The position numbers and the translations under genes were made by a program. The notes under the pieces were generated by a model. The model was not told where the DNA came from. It searched no databases and worked only from the letters and a program-made list of their open reading frames with translations. From Gnetum montanum (taxonomy: Eukaryota; Streptophyta; Gnetopsida; Gnetales; Gnetaceae), in the NCBI GenBank assembly GCA_015680685.1, contig MNCI01010386.1, forward strand, positions 394,315 through 458,314: 64,000 nucleotides of DNA, given 5' to 3'. The stretch's first letter is position 1, and each line of letters opens with the position of its first letter. Below are positions 32,990 through 43,658 of the stretch, in pieces.

Positions 32990-34330
32990 ATTAAATATTT
33001 TTTTTTTTTAAATTTAGCTAGTGCAAATGTGCTTCATGTGACCTCTTACTCGTGTTGACTAGAAGCTATGGTTCTTATGTTATGTACATTAAAGTCGTGT
33101 TTTCATGTTGTGCTGACTAGTCCGATGTTGATGTGGTCATGGTTCCATGTGATTAGAGTACATGTATGTGCATATAAGCTTTAAAAATAATGTATATCCT
33201 AGGTTCTTATGTTATGTAGAAGATAAAAGTAATGGGTATTTGTGGTCAATATTGGTTATTGATCTTGGTTATTATTGGTTTGATGAGTTAACTAGTGACA
33301 TTTGTGGTCATTATGAAGACTAATGATGAGGGTGGTTTTGTATTCATTCATGAGAAATAATGAGTGACATCATACACATGCAATGTCCACTTCCTCTACA
33401 AGTATAAATTTATGCTTCATCCTCATGAGAATTTTGACAGAGAGGCATTTGCTACTAATGAAAATAAGTTCTTCTTTCCTCATTTCTCATGTTTGTTCTA
33501 GAGTTCTAAGTATGCTAAAGTTTCTTTCTAAGCTTTCTATTCTCTCTTCCCCATTCTCACATTTTTCCAATGTTAAGTTCTTACAATTCATCTTACAAAA
33601 TTTACACCATTTCTCTTATTCTCACAAGACACTTTTAAAATTCTTTATTTGCATTCTCATAGAGATATTCTCACATTTTCTCAGCTTTCTTTTATTTTTC
33701 CTCACAAGGATTTCTTATTCCATGAAATTAGTGAGTCAAATCATTTTACTTGAAGTTTTAGATTAAAATATATTAAAACTCTTATTTGTTTTAAACATTT
33801 GAAGTGCACAAACTTGTACACTATATTTGCAAGTGATTTGAAAGCTTAAAGTTTGAGATTAAATGTGTTTCCGATTCATGTAGCTTGAAGTATAACTTTT
33901 AGTGGACTCACACCTAGACCACAACCATCTCATGCCCCTTCCAGTAGGTCATGATCTCACTGTGATCTTCGAACAACTCAAAGTGGACTTTCACCTCATT
34001 GTAGTTTCTATGTCTTGGCCCATTACAACCTTTTATTAGTCATGATCACTCATGACCAAGTCATAATAGTAGAAATGATCTCATTGCTAGTCATGATTAG
34101 TTTATTTTTCATAGTTTTTGCTAAGATCACAATCTCCCTATTCTGGTGACCAACTTGTAGTCAAGTCATGACTCTTCTTGAAACTCATGATAAGCTTATG
34201 ACTAGCAAGTGACCAATGAAATTGAAGGTTTATAGTTACAACTAAATATCCCTTCCTCATACACACTCAACACCAAACATTGTCTAGAATGCATGAAAAA
34301 CTTAGACATTAATCTAGTAACTAATCCAAC
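32990..34330. other. Possible copia 3' LTR or flanking DNA
   Basis: The region follows the copia pol end at a poly-T run (33,000-33,011). It holds a pyrimidine-rich segment (33,400-33,720) and a cluster of CATGAC/GTCATG words (33,940-34,220). A similar CATGAC/CTCATGG cluster lies at 43,190-43,560, just before the primer site of another copia element. This position and composition suggest a 3' LTR, but I found no matching partner. The 127-codon frame at 33,383-33,766 is Ser/Leu/Phe-rich and is probably chance. Confidence 0.35.
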
Positions 34331-36019
34331 CTATGATAGATGACACAAAAATCATAGGAAACATTTTTATAGGGACATTTACCTTGTGAATACATTCAAA
34401 AAAAATTTAGGACAACAATGGTGAAAAACACTATGAATGCACATTAAAACAAATGATGAAGTGGAATATTTCATTAATAATTCTGATGTAATATAAAACC
34501 ATCAAGCATACAATGTAACACACAATATTGAAATATTTTAATTACATAATTGAAATATTACAATGTTAGAATTATTATAATAATATATGTTATAATCCTG
34601 AGTCCCAACAACAAAGTTACTTTGCAAGCATTATGTTATACTTCACTTCTATAAGTTTTAATTAAGTTTGTTTTGTTTTGTTTTGTTTTTTGTTTTTTTG
34701 TTTTTGGGTTGGTGGGGGCCATGGGGAGGGATTAAGTTATACTACTTATAAGTAGAACATTTACAACGTTAGTGTTAATCATAATGTCATGCTATACTCA
34801 ACCCAAGTCCCTTCATCATGTTTAAAGCTTACCATCATCATTATCATCATTCTAGCCTTGTTCCAACAAAATGGCGTTGGCCACATGAGTTTTTTTTGAC
34901 CATTCACCTCTATGAAGAGCTATCCATAGCAACTGGCCCTATCATTGTTGAGCATTGCTTTTGGGAAATGCCTTAACATCTGCAAAATCTGAGAAAGGAC
35001 TCATCTATGAGATTTGGCAAAGTTTTAGAGCCAACTACCAGCTTGATGCTAACCCTCCTTTTGTATTTATGTTTGGGACCAGCATTGGTAGAGTTTTAAA
35101 GCCTGCCATCATGTTTACAATATTGTGCATTGTTAAAAGAAGAAATTCAATTAAGATAATAGTTTGTACTTAAAGACAAATTAGGTTAGATTTATAAATT
35201 GTAATTTAATGTTATGACAAAGTAATGGCCTCATTTCTAAGAGTCATTAATAAAAAGATTATATTTTTTTATAAAGAACATGGTTTTCTCAAGTTGTAGG
35301 ACCTAGGTTAGCTGAAATGTTGGGGCAACCATGCTAAAGTAATTATGATTTTGCTCATCTACCAATCCTTCCAAAACTGCACCTTAGAAGATTAGTATTG
35401 ATCCTCAAGTTCCTCATTAATTACAAATACTTTTAACAAATTCTAAATTATTTGTACAGCAACTCAAACAAAGCAGTGTTACTATTTAAAAAAATTAAAC
35501 AAGTACATCTTAAAGGAGCATCTCAAACATTAAACACCCAAACGCAACCTTACGCTGCATGCTGGTGGCGTGTGATAAACGGCGGCTTGTATGGGATGAA
35601 CCAACCAAATTCTAAATTGGAAATTGCCAGTCCGTCCATGTTTCTTTTTTGCCAGTTAAGCGCCAGCTAGAAACCGAACCGACGTTTCACAAAAAGTGAG
35701 CATCCTTCCGACATCTCTCGTCTTATCCTACGTCAGCGCCCATTTGACTCACGCACGCCAATTCAACGGATACCAAAACTATGGACAATTGGACACAGCT
35801 CACGCTACACTGGAAAGAGTCGTTGCCTGCTGGTTGCTCCTCAGTCAAATCATTGTCTTGGGCGTCGGTGCGAATAGTGTTTACACTTCTACACACTGTT
35901 GATGTGTTCGCATCTGATTTGCTGAGTCAGCTTGGGCTCGTAAGCAAGCGTTCACGTTTACGCGGCACGCGGTTTCATTTGGTGACGAAGCTTCCAGGGC
36001 TGCTCCGCCCGTCGGGACC
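34331..36019. other. Intergenic DNA upstream of the XTH gene
   Basis: AT-rich DNA with a (GTTTT)n-like tract at 34,667-34,706, followed by a G-rich patch. From about 35,520 G+C rises toward the gene, and this last 500 bases is the likely proximal promoter. No transposon domain is seen. Open frames of 60-120 codons here show no motif. Confidence 0.5.
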
Positions 36020-36027
36020 TATAAATT
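36020..36027 (+). promoter_or_regulatory. TATA box of the XTH gene
   Basis: TATAAATT inside GGACCTATAAATTATG, 157 bases before the start codon. This predicts a transcript start near 36,050 and a 5' leader of about 125 bases. Confidence 0.75.
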
Positions 36028-36176
36028 ATGCCTCCACTCAAAGCGTTTCCATATTCATCCTGATCAAGCCAAGCAAAGATCGAGTAGCTGAGCTTACGTT
36101 ACATTACATTCAGCAGCCTCTTGTAGTTACTTAATTACTTGAAATTGAAGTTGGGTGTTGAGGGGAAGAAACAAGA

Positions 36177-37097
36177 ATGGCAACGCAAAGGCGGTCTGGG
36201 TCTGGATGGGCCATGTTGTTGTTGCTGTTCGTTGTTGCAAGCACAGCAGCAAGGGCGGACTTCAGCACAGAGTTCGACATAACGTGGGGAGGGGACGGCT
36301 ACCATACACAGACATCAGATGGAGGAAAGCAGATTCAGCTGCTGCTGGACCGCTCATCCGGCGGTGCGTTTCAGTCAAAGAAGCAATACTTGTTCGGACG
36401 CTTCGATGTTGGGATGAGGCTGGTGCAGGGAGACTCGGCCGGCACGGTGACGACGTTCTATCTGTCATCGCAGGGCGACAAGCACGACGAGATCGACATG
36501 GAATTCTTGGGCAACGTCAGCGGAGAGCCGTACGTGTTGCATACCAACATATACTCGGCAGGCAAGGGCCAGCGCGAGGAACAGTTCTACCTGTGGTTCG
36601 ATCCCACGCGTGGCTTCCACACATATTCCATGCTATGGACGCCCTCCCACATCGTCTTGCTCGTCGACAACATTCCCATCCGTGTGTACACCAAGACTGC
36701 GGGAGTGTCGTTCCCTGAGTCGCAGCCAATGCGTGTGTACGGAAGCCTCTGGAACGCTGATGACTGGGCCACCCGTGGCGGCAGGGACAAGACGGACTGG
36801 TCCAAGGCCCCCTTCAGCGCTGGTTATAGGCTCTTCCGCACTCAACCGTGTCTCCCCGCCTCTTCTGCTACTTGCACTGTTTCCTCCTCCGATCAATGGT
36901 GGAATCAGCTGCCTTCTTCTTCTTCTTCTACTTCTGCCTCCTCCTTGGCTGCCAACAACAATGACAGTAATGCTGCTGTGAACGCAGCCATGCAGAAGCT
37001 GAAGTGGGTGCAGAGCAACTACAGAATCTACTCCTACTGCAACGACCTCCCACGCTTCAATGGATCTCGCCCACTCGACTGCGCCTCAACCTCTTAA
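36177..37097 (+). CDS. XTH: Xyloglucan endotransglucosylase/hydrolase (GH16), intronless
   Basis: The 306-residue protein would be secreted to the cell wall and cut and rejoin xyloglucan chains, loosening or strengthening the wall. A signal peptide covers residues 1-27 (LLLLFVV core, cleavage near ARA). The GH16 catalytic motif HDEIDMEFLGN is at 103-113, with Glu105 as nucleophile, Asp107 as helper and Glu109 as acid/base. Asn113 starts an NVS glycosylation site, as in most plant XTHs. YLWFDPT and FHTYSMLW follow. The C-terminal XET domain has four Cys (225, 233, 288, 302) and WVQSNYRIYSYC (278-288). Residues about 246-266 form a Ser/Ala/Asn-rich insertion. Family length is usually 280-300. 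Most plant XTH genes have introns; this frame has none. The ATG is in good context (AAGAATGGC), and GC content is far above the surroundings. Transferase versus hydrolase preference cannot be told with certainty. Confidence 0.96.
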   Translation: MATQRRSGSGWAMLLLLFVVASTAARADFSTEFDITWGGDGYHTQTSDGGKQIQLLLDRSSGGAFQSKKQYLFGRFDVGMRLVQGDSAGTVTTFYLSSQGDKHDEIDMEFLGNVSGEPYVLHTNIYSAGKGQREEQFYLWFDPTRGFHTYSMLWTPSHIVLLVDNIPIRVYTKTAGVSFPESQPMRVYGSLWNADDWATRGGRDKTDWSKAPFSAGYRLFRTQPCLPASSATCTVSSSDQWWNQLPSSSSSTSASSLAANNNDSNAAVNAAMQKLKWVQSNYRIYSYCNDLPRFNGSRPLDCASTS

Positions 37098-37201
37098 AGT
37101 GTCTGTCACTTGCTGTTACTTTGTTGCAACTTGCAACATCGTTTAATTTATTCGTTCATTCTTTTGTGTGTTCATTTTGCCGTCTTTGATTACACAACAG
37201 C

Positions 37202-37236
37202 AATAAAACACATTTTTGATTCTTTTCTTTAATAAA
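37202..37236 (+). terminator. XTH polyadenylation signals
   Basis: Two AATAAA hexamers (37,202-37,207 and 37,231-37,236) lie 105-140 bases after the stop codon in a T-rich context, suitable for 3'-end formation. Confidence 0.6.
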
Positions 37237-37239
37237 TTA

Positions 37240-38327
37240 TTTAGATCTTGCAAGCGTTAGCATTCCAATTTTGTTCCCCGACATGAAACTTTTTAACGAA
37301 TTTATTACTGTTTTAAGTTTGCGGTCCATGTTAAGACGGTGCTTATTTAATCATATAAGATTGGTCAGAATGACATAGGTGGTGATCTACGCGTTAAAAA
37401 TGCCTTTAGCTTTTGAAACATTTAATTGAATAAACTGCCATGAATTCCATCCAGCACCGCCTGGTAACATTTTGGTGTGTTTTATTATAAGTTTTTGCTT
37501 TTTAGCCAGCTTTGGTTAATTTATTTATCAAAAAAACATCATAGCTTCTGTGGTATATATATATATATATATTTGGAATAGTGCTTGTATGATTGATATC
37601 ACCGTCAGAAACATCTAGTATGATTAGAATTATTAACACTCAAGTTGCGAGTTGTGAAGCTAATATTTATCGTGGAAGTGGCCCGGCGACGGTGCGCACT
37701 GGTATGCAAACAGCGAAAACATCCATCCATCCATCCACTATGGTGTCATATAATAATCTTTTTCAAAAGTGGAGTTGGTTTAACGGTGCAACTCATTAAT
37801 AGTTAAAATAGTGTGCCCTTGGGTAAGCAAGTGACCCCACAAAGCATAACGCTTAGCAATCTTTCCACCATCTTTTGACGTCAGCGCCATATGCTCTTCC
37901 CTGTGACCACCCGCCATTCCTCAGCTGGAATGGAGACAGCTCATAGTTCCTTAGAAGTAATCTTTTTCCCTGTTTCATTTTGATATGTATCCTTGTTATT
38001 TCACATCCACTTGATGCCGATATAAGCTACATCACTCCTAAAATTCTGCAAAGTTGTTTACCTGTTCAAATGCGTAATAAAACAATAATGAAATATCTAT
38101 GCATTGGGCTCGTTGTTCGTTATATTTCTGCTCACATTTTTTTTCGTTTTGATCGATGTGAGTATTTGCATAACATGCAGGATTATTGAAGAAGCTTTAA
38201 GGTTGTTGCACTGCTATGGGTCACAATTATAAAGTCCAAACCTATAAATCATGTTATGCATACATTACAGTTTGTTACTTGAGGTTGGAGTTGGATTTGG
38301 TCTTTAGTTGGGAAGAAAGCATGGTGG
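37240..38327. other. Intergenic DNA downstream of XTH, with microsatellites
   Basis: No gene is recognised. It holds a (TA)n run at 37,554-37,572 and an (ATCC)n run at 37,721-37,737. It ends at the left LTR of the next element; the flanking GGTGG (38,323-38,327) is a candidate target-site duplication. Confidence 0.6.
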
Positions 38328-39304
38328 TGTAGGGATGCCTCTTCTGATCCCCTTGTTCTACCCTACATGTTATGTGTCTTTTTGAGTTGATTTTGTTGAT
38401 AATGATTCTTGGATGTTTTGGCATGTTTCAGGGTGTTTTTGGCCTATTTTGATGAGTTTAGGAGGTTTTAGGGTCTATGGGAACTTGTTTGGAGGCATCT
38501 AGAGGCTTTTGACATCAAAACAAGCATTTTTATTTTTAGCACTTGCAAAACAGATGTCTCCCCAAAAAGATAGATGCCTTACCTAAGACGTCTCACCTAA
38601 AGTGTAGATGTCTCAAGACTAGAGTAGACATCTACCAAAATAAGTAGACATCTCTCTTGAAAGCTAGGTTTTCACAAGAGATAGCCGAGCAAAGCTAGAG
38701 ATGATCCAAATGCATGGAGAAACTTTTGAAAATACTTGTTCCAATTTGAGAAACAACCAAAGCAAGATGGAAACAGCTAGGGAGAAGGTGAGAAGACTTA
38801 GGAAACATCTAAAGAACCTCAAGTTGAGTTGAGAAAAGATTTTTAGGGTTTTTACCTTTCAATTGCTTATAAATATTGATGTAATTCAACATTGTAAGAA
38901 AGAGCATAACCTTGACCATGAGCAAAAGAGAAAGCTTATGAGAGTTAAGGGAGGAGAGCTTGTGAAAGAAGAGGGCTTGTGCAAGGAAGTGGAGTGAGAG
39001 GCAAGGAAGAACACATGAGAGAGGTTAGGAGAATCTCTTATAAGTGTCTTGTCTTAAGCTTAGGCTTCATTGTGAGCAATTGAGGATTAAGAGAGGACAA
39101 GTGTGGCCTCTAAGATCCTTGGGAGATTTGTGAGTTGATCTTGGCTCCTCATCTTGATGTATTTTATATGTATTTTGAGAATTATCTTAATATAAGAGAG
39201 ATTTTCTCTATTTTATTATGTTGCTCTTACTTTCTAAGCTAAATTAGCTCAGAAGTTGTGGATTAGGTCCTATTGGGGTCTATTGAGGTGCAACCCCTAT
39301 ACCA
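38328..39304 (+). repeat. 5' LTR of the 38-42 kb element
   Basis: 977 bases, TGTAGGGATG...TATACCA. It contains repeated AGATGTCT/AGACATCT words between 38,550 and 38,660, and later a GA-rich stretch (38,920-39,010). Confidence 0.88.
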
Positions 39305-39307
39305 AAT

Positions 39308-39319
39308 TGGTATCAAAGC
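39308..39319 (+). promoter_or_regulatory. Primer-binding site, tRNA-iMet type
   Basis: TGGTATCAAAGC, one base different from the usual TGGTATCAGAGC, three bases after the LTR end. Confidence 0.85.
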
Positions 39320-39437
39320 TAAGGTTTGGAGGTTTTCACACCTCTATGTTGAAGCTTGGTGTTCTCTTTAAATGAAATGAACATTGTTATTGATATTTTT
39401 GTATTTTCTTCTGGATATCATTCTTATTGCTTTAGGT

Positions 39438-40830
39438 ATGACACCAAAGAAGAAGACATGTCAAGAGCTTAGACAAGAGCTTCAAGAGTTTAAGGACTCC
39501 TTTAAAGATTTTTTGGCTGAGATGCAAGAAGTTCTTCCCAAAGTAAAGGTCCACAAGCACCAAGATTTTGCATAAACTTCAAAAAGGGATATAGAGAAAT
39601 TGAAGACTAACATGGAAAATATTTTGAGAAGAATTGATAGAATATCTTCTAGTCATCAAGAAGGGAAGGAAGATGAAAGGTCTTGTGAAGTAAAGATCAA
39701 TGAGAAAAGGAGTTCTCAAGTATCTCTTATTAAGCAAGGGAGTGCTCAATACTCAAGGGTTTTAAGGGAGGAAACTAAGAGCTTCATAAAATGGACCAAG
39801 AGATCTTCAAAGTTCAAGATGGTGTATGTTGTTGATCAAGGAGAGTTCCTATCTTGTGAGTCATGGGACGTGAAGGATCTAAGGCAAGAGAGTGGCAAAG
39901 ATTAAGGGACTTCTTCAAGGAGGATCAAAAATAGCACTAGAAGGTATGATACTCATTTTTTCTTTTTTCTTTTTCAATTTTTCTACACCTTGTGGAAAGG
40001 GAAAGGAGATTCTAAGTCAAGTTGAGACTATCTCATGGAAGAGAGGTGAGTCTTCTAGCCAAGGTATGTGGAAGAATAACTACTTTAATGATGTTTTTGA
40101 TGAATTTGATGTTAAGGACATGGAGGAGAGTTTACCTTTTGAGTTGGTACCTCCAAAGTGGAATGAAAATCTTGTTGTTGATTCCTTTGAAGAGGAGAAG
40201 CCATTCGAATTGGGAAATCCTATTTGGAATCTTGAACCTTCAAGCTTTGATGAGATTGAACAACCACATGTTGAAGATTAAGTTGAACCAAAGATGGATG
40301 GGGGAAGCCATGAAGAGGTAAGTAAGGGTGAGCTTTACCTTGTTAATTGTAGTAATGTCTCTCATGTTGAAGCTAGTGTGATGGATGCTAGTTTTTCACT
40401 TTAGCTTGATAGTGGTTTGTTCAATGGTAATGATGAGCATCATGATCATTGTGGTGATTGTGATGGGATTGAGAGTCATGTTGTGACTTTTGATGCCATT
40501 GTTAGTAAGAGGAAGGCTAATAATGTAATTTATTTCATAATGATGGCTATTAGAATAATCATTGTGAGAAGGTCATTATTGGTGTAAGTGAAGACATTGA
40601 TAATGATATGATTTTCCAAAATTTGAAGATGCTTGCTATTGATTATAGCAATGATAAATTTGTGAAGTGTGATGATGATTGTCTTGGCTATAAAATGGAA
40701 GTGCAACATGAAGGTAATCTACATGGTGGTGATGAAAGAAAGCTAAGTGGTAGTCTTCCAAACACCGAGAAGAAGAAGGTGTAGAAGAGGAAAAAGAAGA
40801 AAAGAAAGAATGTTGAATTAACAAAGCCTA
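39438..40830 (+). pseudogene. Gag-position ORF remnants of the 38-42 kb element
   Basis: The first piece begins MTPKKKTCQELRQELQEFKD (39,438), a coiled-coil-like start. It continues after a stop in a Lys/Ser-rich frame (39,600-39,905). A second frame (about 40,030-40,281) is acidic. It carries two related blocks, PFELVPPKWNE and PFELGNPIWN, about 20 residues apart, with SFEEEK between them. A frame rich in His/Asp (40,430-40,480) and a basic RRRRCRRGKRRKER-like end (40,770-40,810) follow in shifted frames. No zinc knuckle or enzyme motif is visible. The role is unknown; by position it may be a divergent gag. Confidence 0.5.
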
Positions 40831-41101
40831 ATCCATTTTCTTTTTCTTATTCTTTATTTGTTACATGTTTATGTCATCATGTAGATGAAAGGGAAGCATT
40901 CCAAGGAGATGATCAGATGAAGGAAGCATGGTGGGGCATGAGGACAAGCTCCCCATGAGCAAGGAAAGATTAAAACAAAAATTTCCAATGATATTTATTC
41001 TCAAGTTTGTAATGCATTAAGTCATGATTATTGTGATGGCCTTTAGTAATGGGGGAATGGTGCCTTCCAACTTATGAAAGGTCATGAAGCATGACATTTT
41101 T

Positions 41102-41118
41102 AAGGGTGGGAGAGATGA
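41102..41118 (+). promoter_or_regulatory. Polypurine tract
   Basis: AAGGGTGGGAGAGATGA lies immediately before the 3' LTR. Confidence 0.8.
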
Positions 41119-42059
41119 TGTAGGGATACCTCTTAGATTCCCTTATTCTACCCTACATGTTATGTGTCTTTTTGAGTTGATTTTATTGATGATAATTCTT
41201 GGATGTTTCGGGGTGTTTTTGGCTTATTTTGATGAGTTTAAGAGGTAGGGTCTATGGGGACTTGTTTGGAGGCATCTAAAGGCTTCCAACATCAAAATGA
41301 GCATTTTTATTTTTGGCATCTATAGGATAGACATCTATCCTAAGATGTCCCGCCTAAAGTGTAGATGTCTCAAGACTAGAGTAGACATTTACCAAAAATA
41401 GTAGATGTCTCTCTTGAAAGTTGGGTTTTTGTAGGAGATGTCCTAGCAAAGCTAGAGATGATACAAATGCATGGGGAAACTTCTAAAAATGTCTGTTCCA
41501 ATTTGAGAAATAGCTAAAGTAAGATGGAAATAGCCAGGGAGAAAGTGAGAAGACTTGGGAAACATCTAAAGAACCTCAATTTGAGTTGAGGAAAGGTTTC
41601 TAGGATTTTTACCTTTCGATTTATTATAAATATTGATGTAATTCAACAATGTAAGAAAGATAATAACCTTGATTATGAGCATGAGAGAAAGCTTGTGAGA
41701 GTAAGGAAGGAGAGCTTGTGCAAGAAGAGGGCTTGTGCAAGGAAGTGGAGTGAGAGGCAAGGAAGAACACATGAGAGAGGTTAGGGGAATCTCTTATAAG
41801 TGTTTTTTCTTGAGCTTGGGCTCCATTATGAGAAATTGAGGATTTAGAGAGGACAAGTGTGGCCTCTAAGATCCTTGGGAGACTTGCAAGTTGAGCTTGG
41901 CTCCTCATCTTGATGTATTTTATATGCATTTTGAGAATTATCTTAATATAAGAAATATTTTCTCTATTTTATTATGTGTTATTACTTTCTAAGCTAAATT
42001 TTCTTGGAAGTTATGGATTGGATCTTATTGGGGTCTATTGAGGCGAAACTCTTGCACCA
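41119..42059 (+). repeat. 3' LTR of the 38-42 kb element
   Basis: 941 bases, aligned along the full length with the left LTR but with many substitutions and several small indels. It has the same AGATGTCT cluster (41,330-41,420). Confidence 0.88.
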
Positions 42060-43617
42060 TGTGGTTTGCATCATCTACTTAGTTGGTGTGTGCCTCACTA
42101 CAGGTCTTTTCACATACAAATCCATCACCATGTAGTTTATTTGCATATTTTTAAATTCTTTTTAAGTAAAATCATTTTTTTAATAAGTGATGCATCAAGT
42201 TATTTTTTTAAAAAATCAAAATTAATTTATATTAACAAGTGAAAAACAACATTGCATTAAAATAGAAAATAACATAAACATATATTTGGCAGAAATGGTG
42301 TAAATGTATGCCTCCTAACTTTTCATTTATGTTTTCTTTGATGTTGAGTAGAGTATGAAGTAGTGGTAGTCATTATTTTTGATGTTGATGTGTTTACTTT
42401 GATGTATTAGGAGTCACAAGTGCTTTTTTTTCGGAAAAAGGATACCAAAATGTTAGGGATTGAGAAAATTCTTAAAAAGAGAAAAATGGGGCCAAAGGTG
42501 AACCCCTTCTATTGTAACATGCCTTGCATTTTAAGTTGAGGTGAGTAGAAGCTCTCCTTTCAATTCTTGAGTGTTCTTGTGTAGGCTTTGTATCCTTGGG
42601 AAAGCTCTCCTAGCTTTTCCCTTTTCTCTTCTTACATTTTTATAGCATGGCTTTCTCAATTTAAGGAGTGAATCCTCTTTTATGGGTTCATCTTCTAAGT
42701 TCTTAAAATCATTCCTCTAATAATTTCTCACAATTTATGGATTCACACATGTTTCTTTCATACATGTTTTACTTTCATGTTCTTTCAAGTTTCTAAAGTT
42801 AATTGCATATTTTCTCATGTTAGTAATGAATAATTAAAGAATTTAGAAGTAGTTTTGTTCTATTTCAAATGATTCACTTCCCATTTAAAATTCCAAGTTA
42901 TTTCTCCCTTGTTTCATGTTCATGTTGAGGGGTTGTATCCTCTTTCATGTTAATTGCATGTAAAATGATATGTATATCTCTACATGTACTTGTTCCAAGC
43001 CTCTCTAGCTTGTGAGAGTCTTTCATCATGTTTTTCTTATGTTTCTAAAAGTGTTTGAAGTCATTTAAGTGTGGATTCAAGAGTTTTTACATGTTTATGT
43101 TGGTTTTGCATATTTTGCACACATATGCCAAATTCAAGGTCTTCAAACTTTCATTTCAACAATGTTATCTATTTCTTGCATTACCATGACTTTATCATGA
43201 CTGACAATGAACATAGAGACATTTCCAAGTGACCAAGATGTCACTGCAACTCATGGTGAGCAACCATGACTCATGGTCTACTTTTGATCTACTTTTTCAA
43301 TAGTCCCACAATTGGTAGTCCACTTATTAGATTTGAAGTACAAATGGTATCATGGAGGCCAAAATGTTTACCATGACCTAATCATAACTCATGTATAGCT
43401 CATGTTTTGCACAAAGTTTAGTTTTTCTCTATTTTGGATAGACTAAGACCCATGATGGGCTCATGGTAAAACAACACAACTTGACTATAACAACTCATGG
43501 TATTGTAGACCATGACCTTATAGGCTCTTATGGTGGCCAAAATCAACTTTGATGAAGTTAAAATTTCTGCTATAGTAAAATTAGAGGAATCTTATTCCAT
43601 TGCTAGCCTTTGACAAG
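42060..43617 (+). other. Probable 5' LTR region of the split copia element
   Basis: No coding sequence. The stretch is T-rich with CTCTCCTAGCTTTTCCC-like words (42,540-42,630) and a cluster of CATGAC/CTCATGG words (43,190-43,560). It ends at a primer site. By position it should hold the copia 5' LTR. The matching 3' LTR is not in the window, so borders cannot be set. Confidence 0.4.
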
Positions 43618-43630
43618 TGGTACCAAGGCC
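43618..43630 (+). promoter_or_regulatory. Primer-binding site of the split copia element
   Basis: TGGTACCAAGGCC matches the usual tRNA-iMet site at 10 of 13 positions and lies 29 bases before the gag start. Confidence 0.6.
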
Positions 43631-43658
43631 AAAACGTTGCTAAGAAGAAGGTTAAAAA

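Larger units (their letters stand above)
38328..42059 (+). mobile_element. Structurally complete non-autonomous LTR retrotransposon, 3.7 kb
   Basis: Two LTRs in direct orientation (38,328-39,304 and 41,119-42,059), both starting TGTAGGGAT and ending ACCA, enclose a 1.8-kb interior. A primer site follows the left LTR after three bases, and a purine tract (AAGGGTGGGAGAGATGA) directly precedes the right LTR. Candidate target duplications are GGTGG and TGTGG (one mismatch). The interior encodes only short acidic and basic protein pieces, with no protease, integrase or reverse transcriptase. It would have depended on another element's enzymes. The two LTRs differ at many positions, so the insertion is old. 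Confidence 0.87.

Noticed and set aside
33383-33766. 127-codon Ser/Leu/Phe-rich plus-strand frame
   Set aside because: Falls in a pyrimidine-rich segment that looks like an LTR or flank; no motif.
35696-36134. Upstream open frames before XTH
   Set aside because: They cross the TATA box and promoter; no motif.
36155-36718. 187-codon frame overlapping XTH
   Set aside because: Starts at GTG and is a shadow of the GC-rich XTH gene in another frame; XTH has the signal peptide and catalytic motif.
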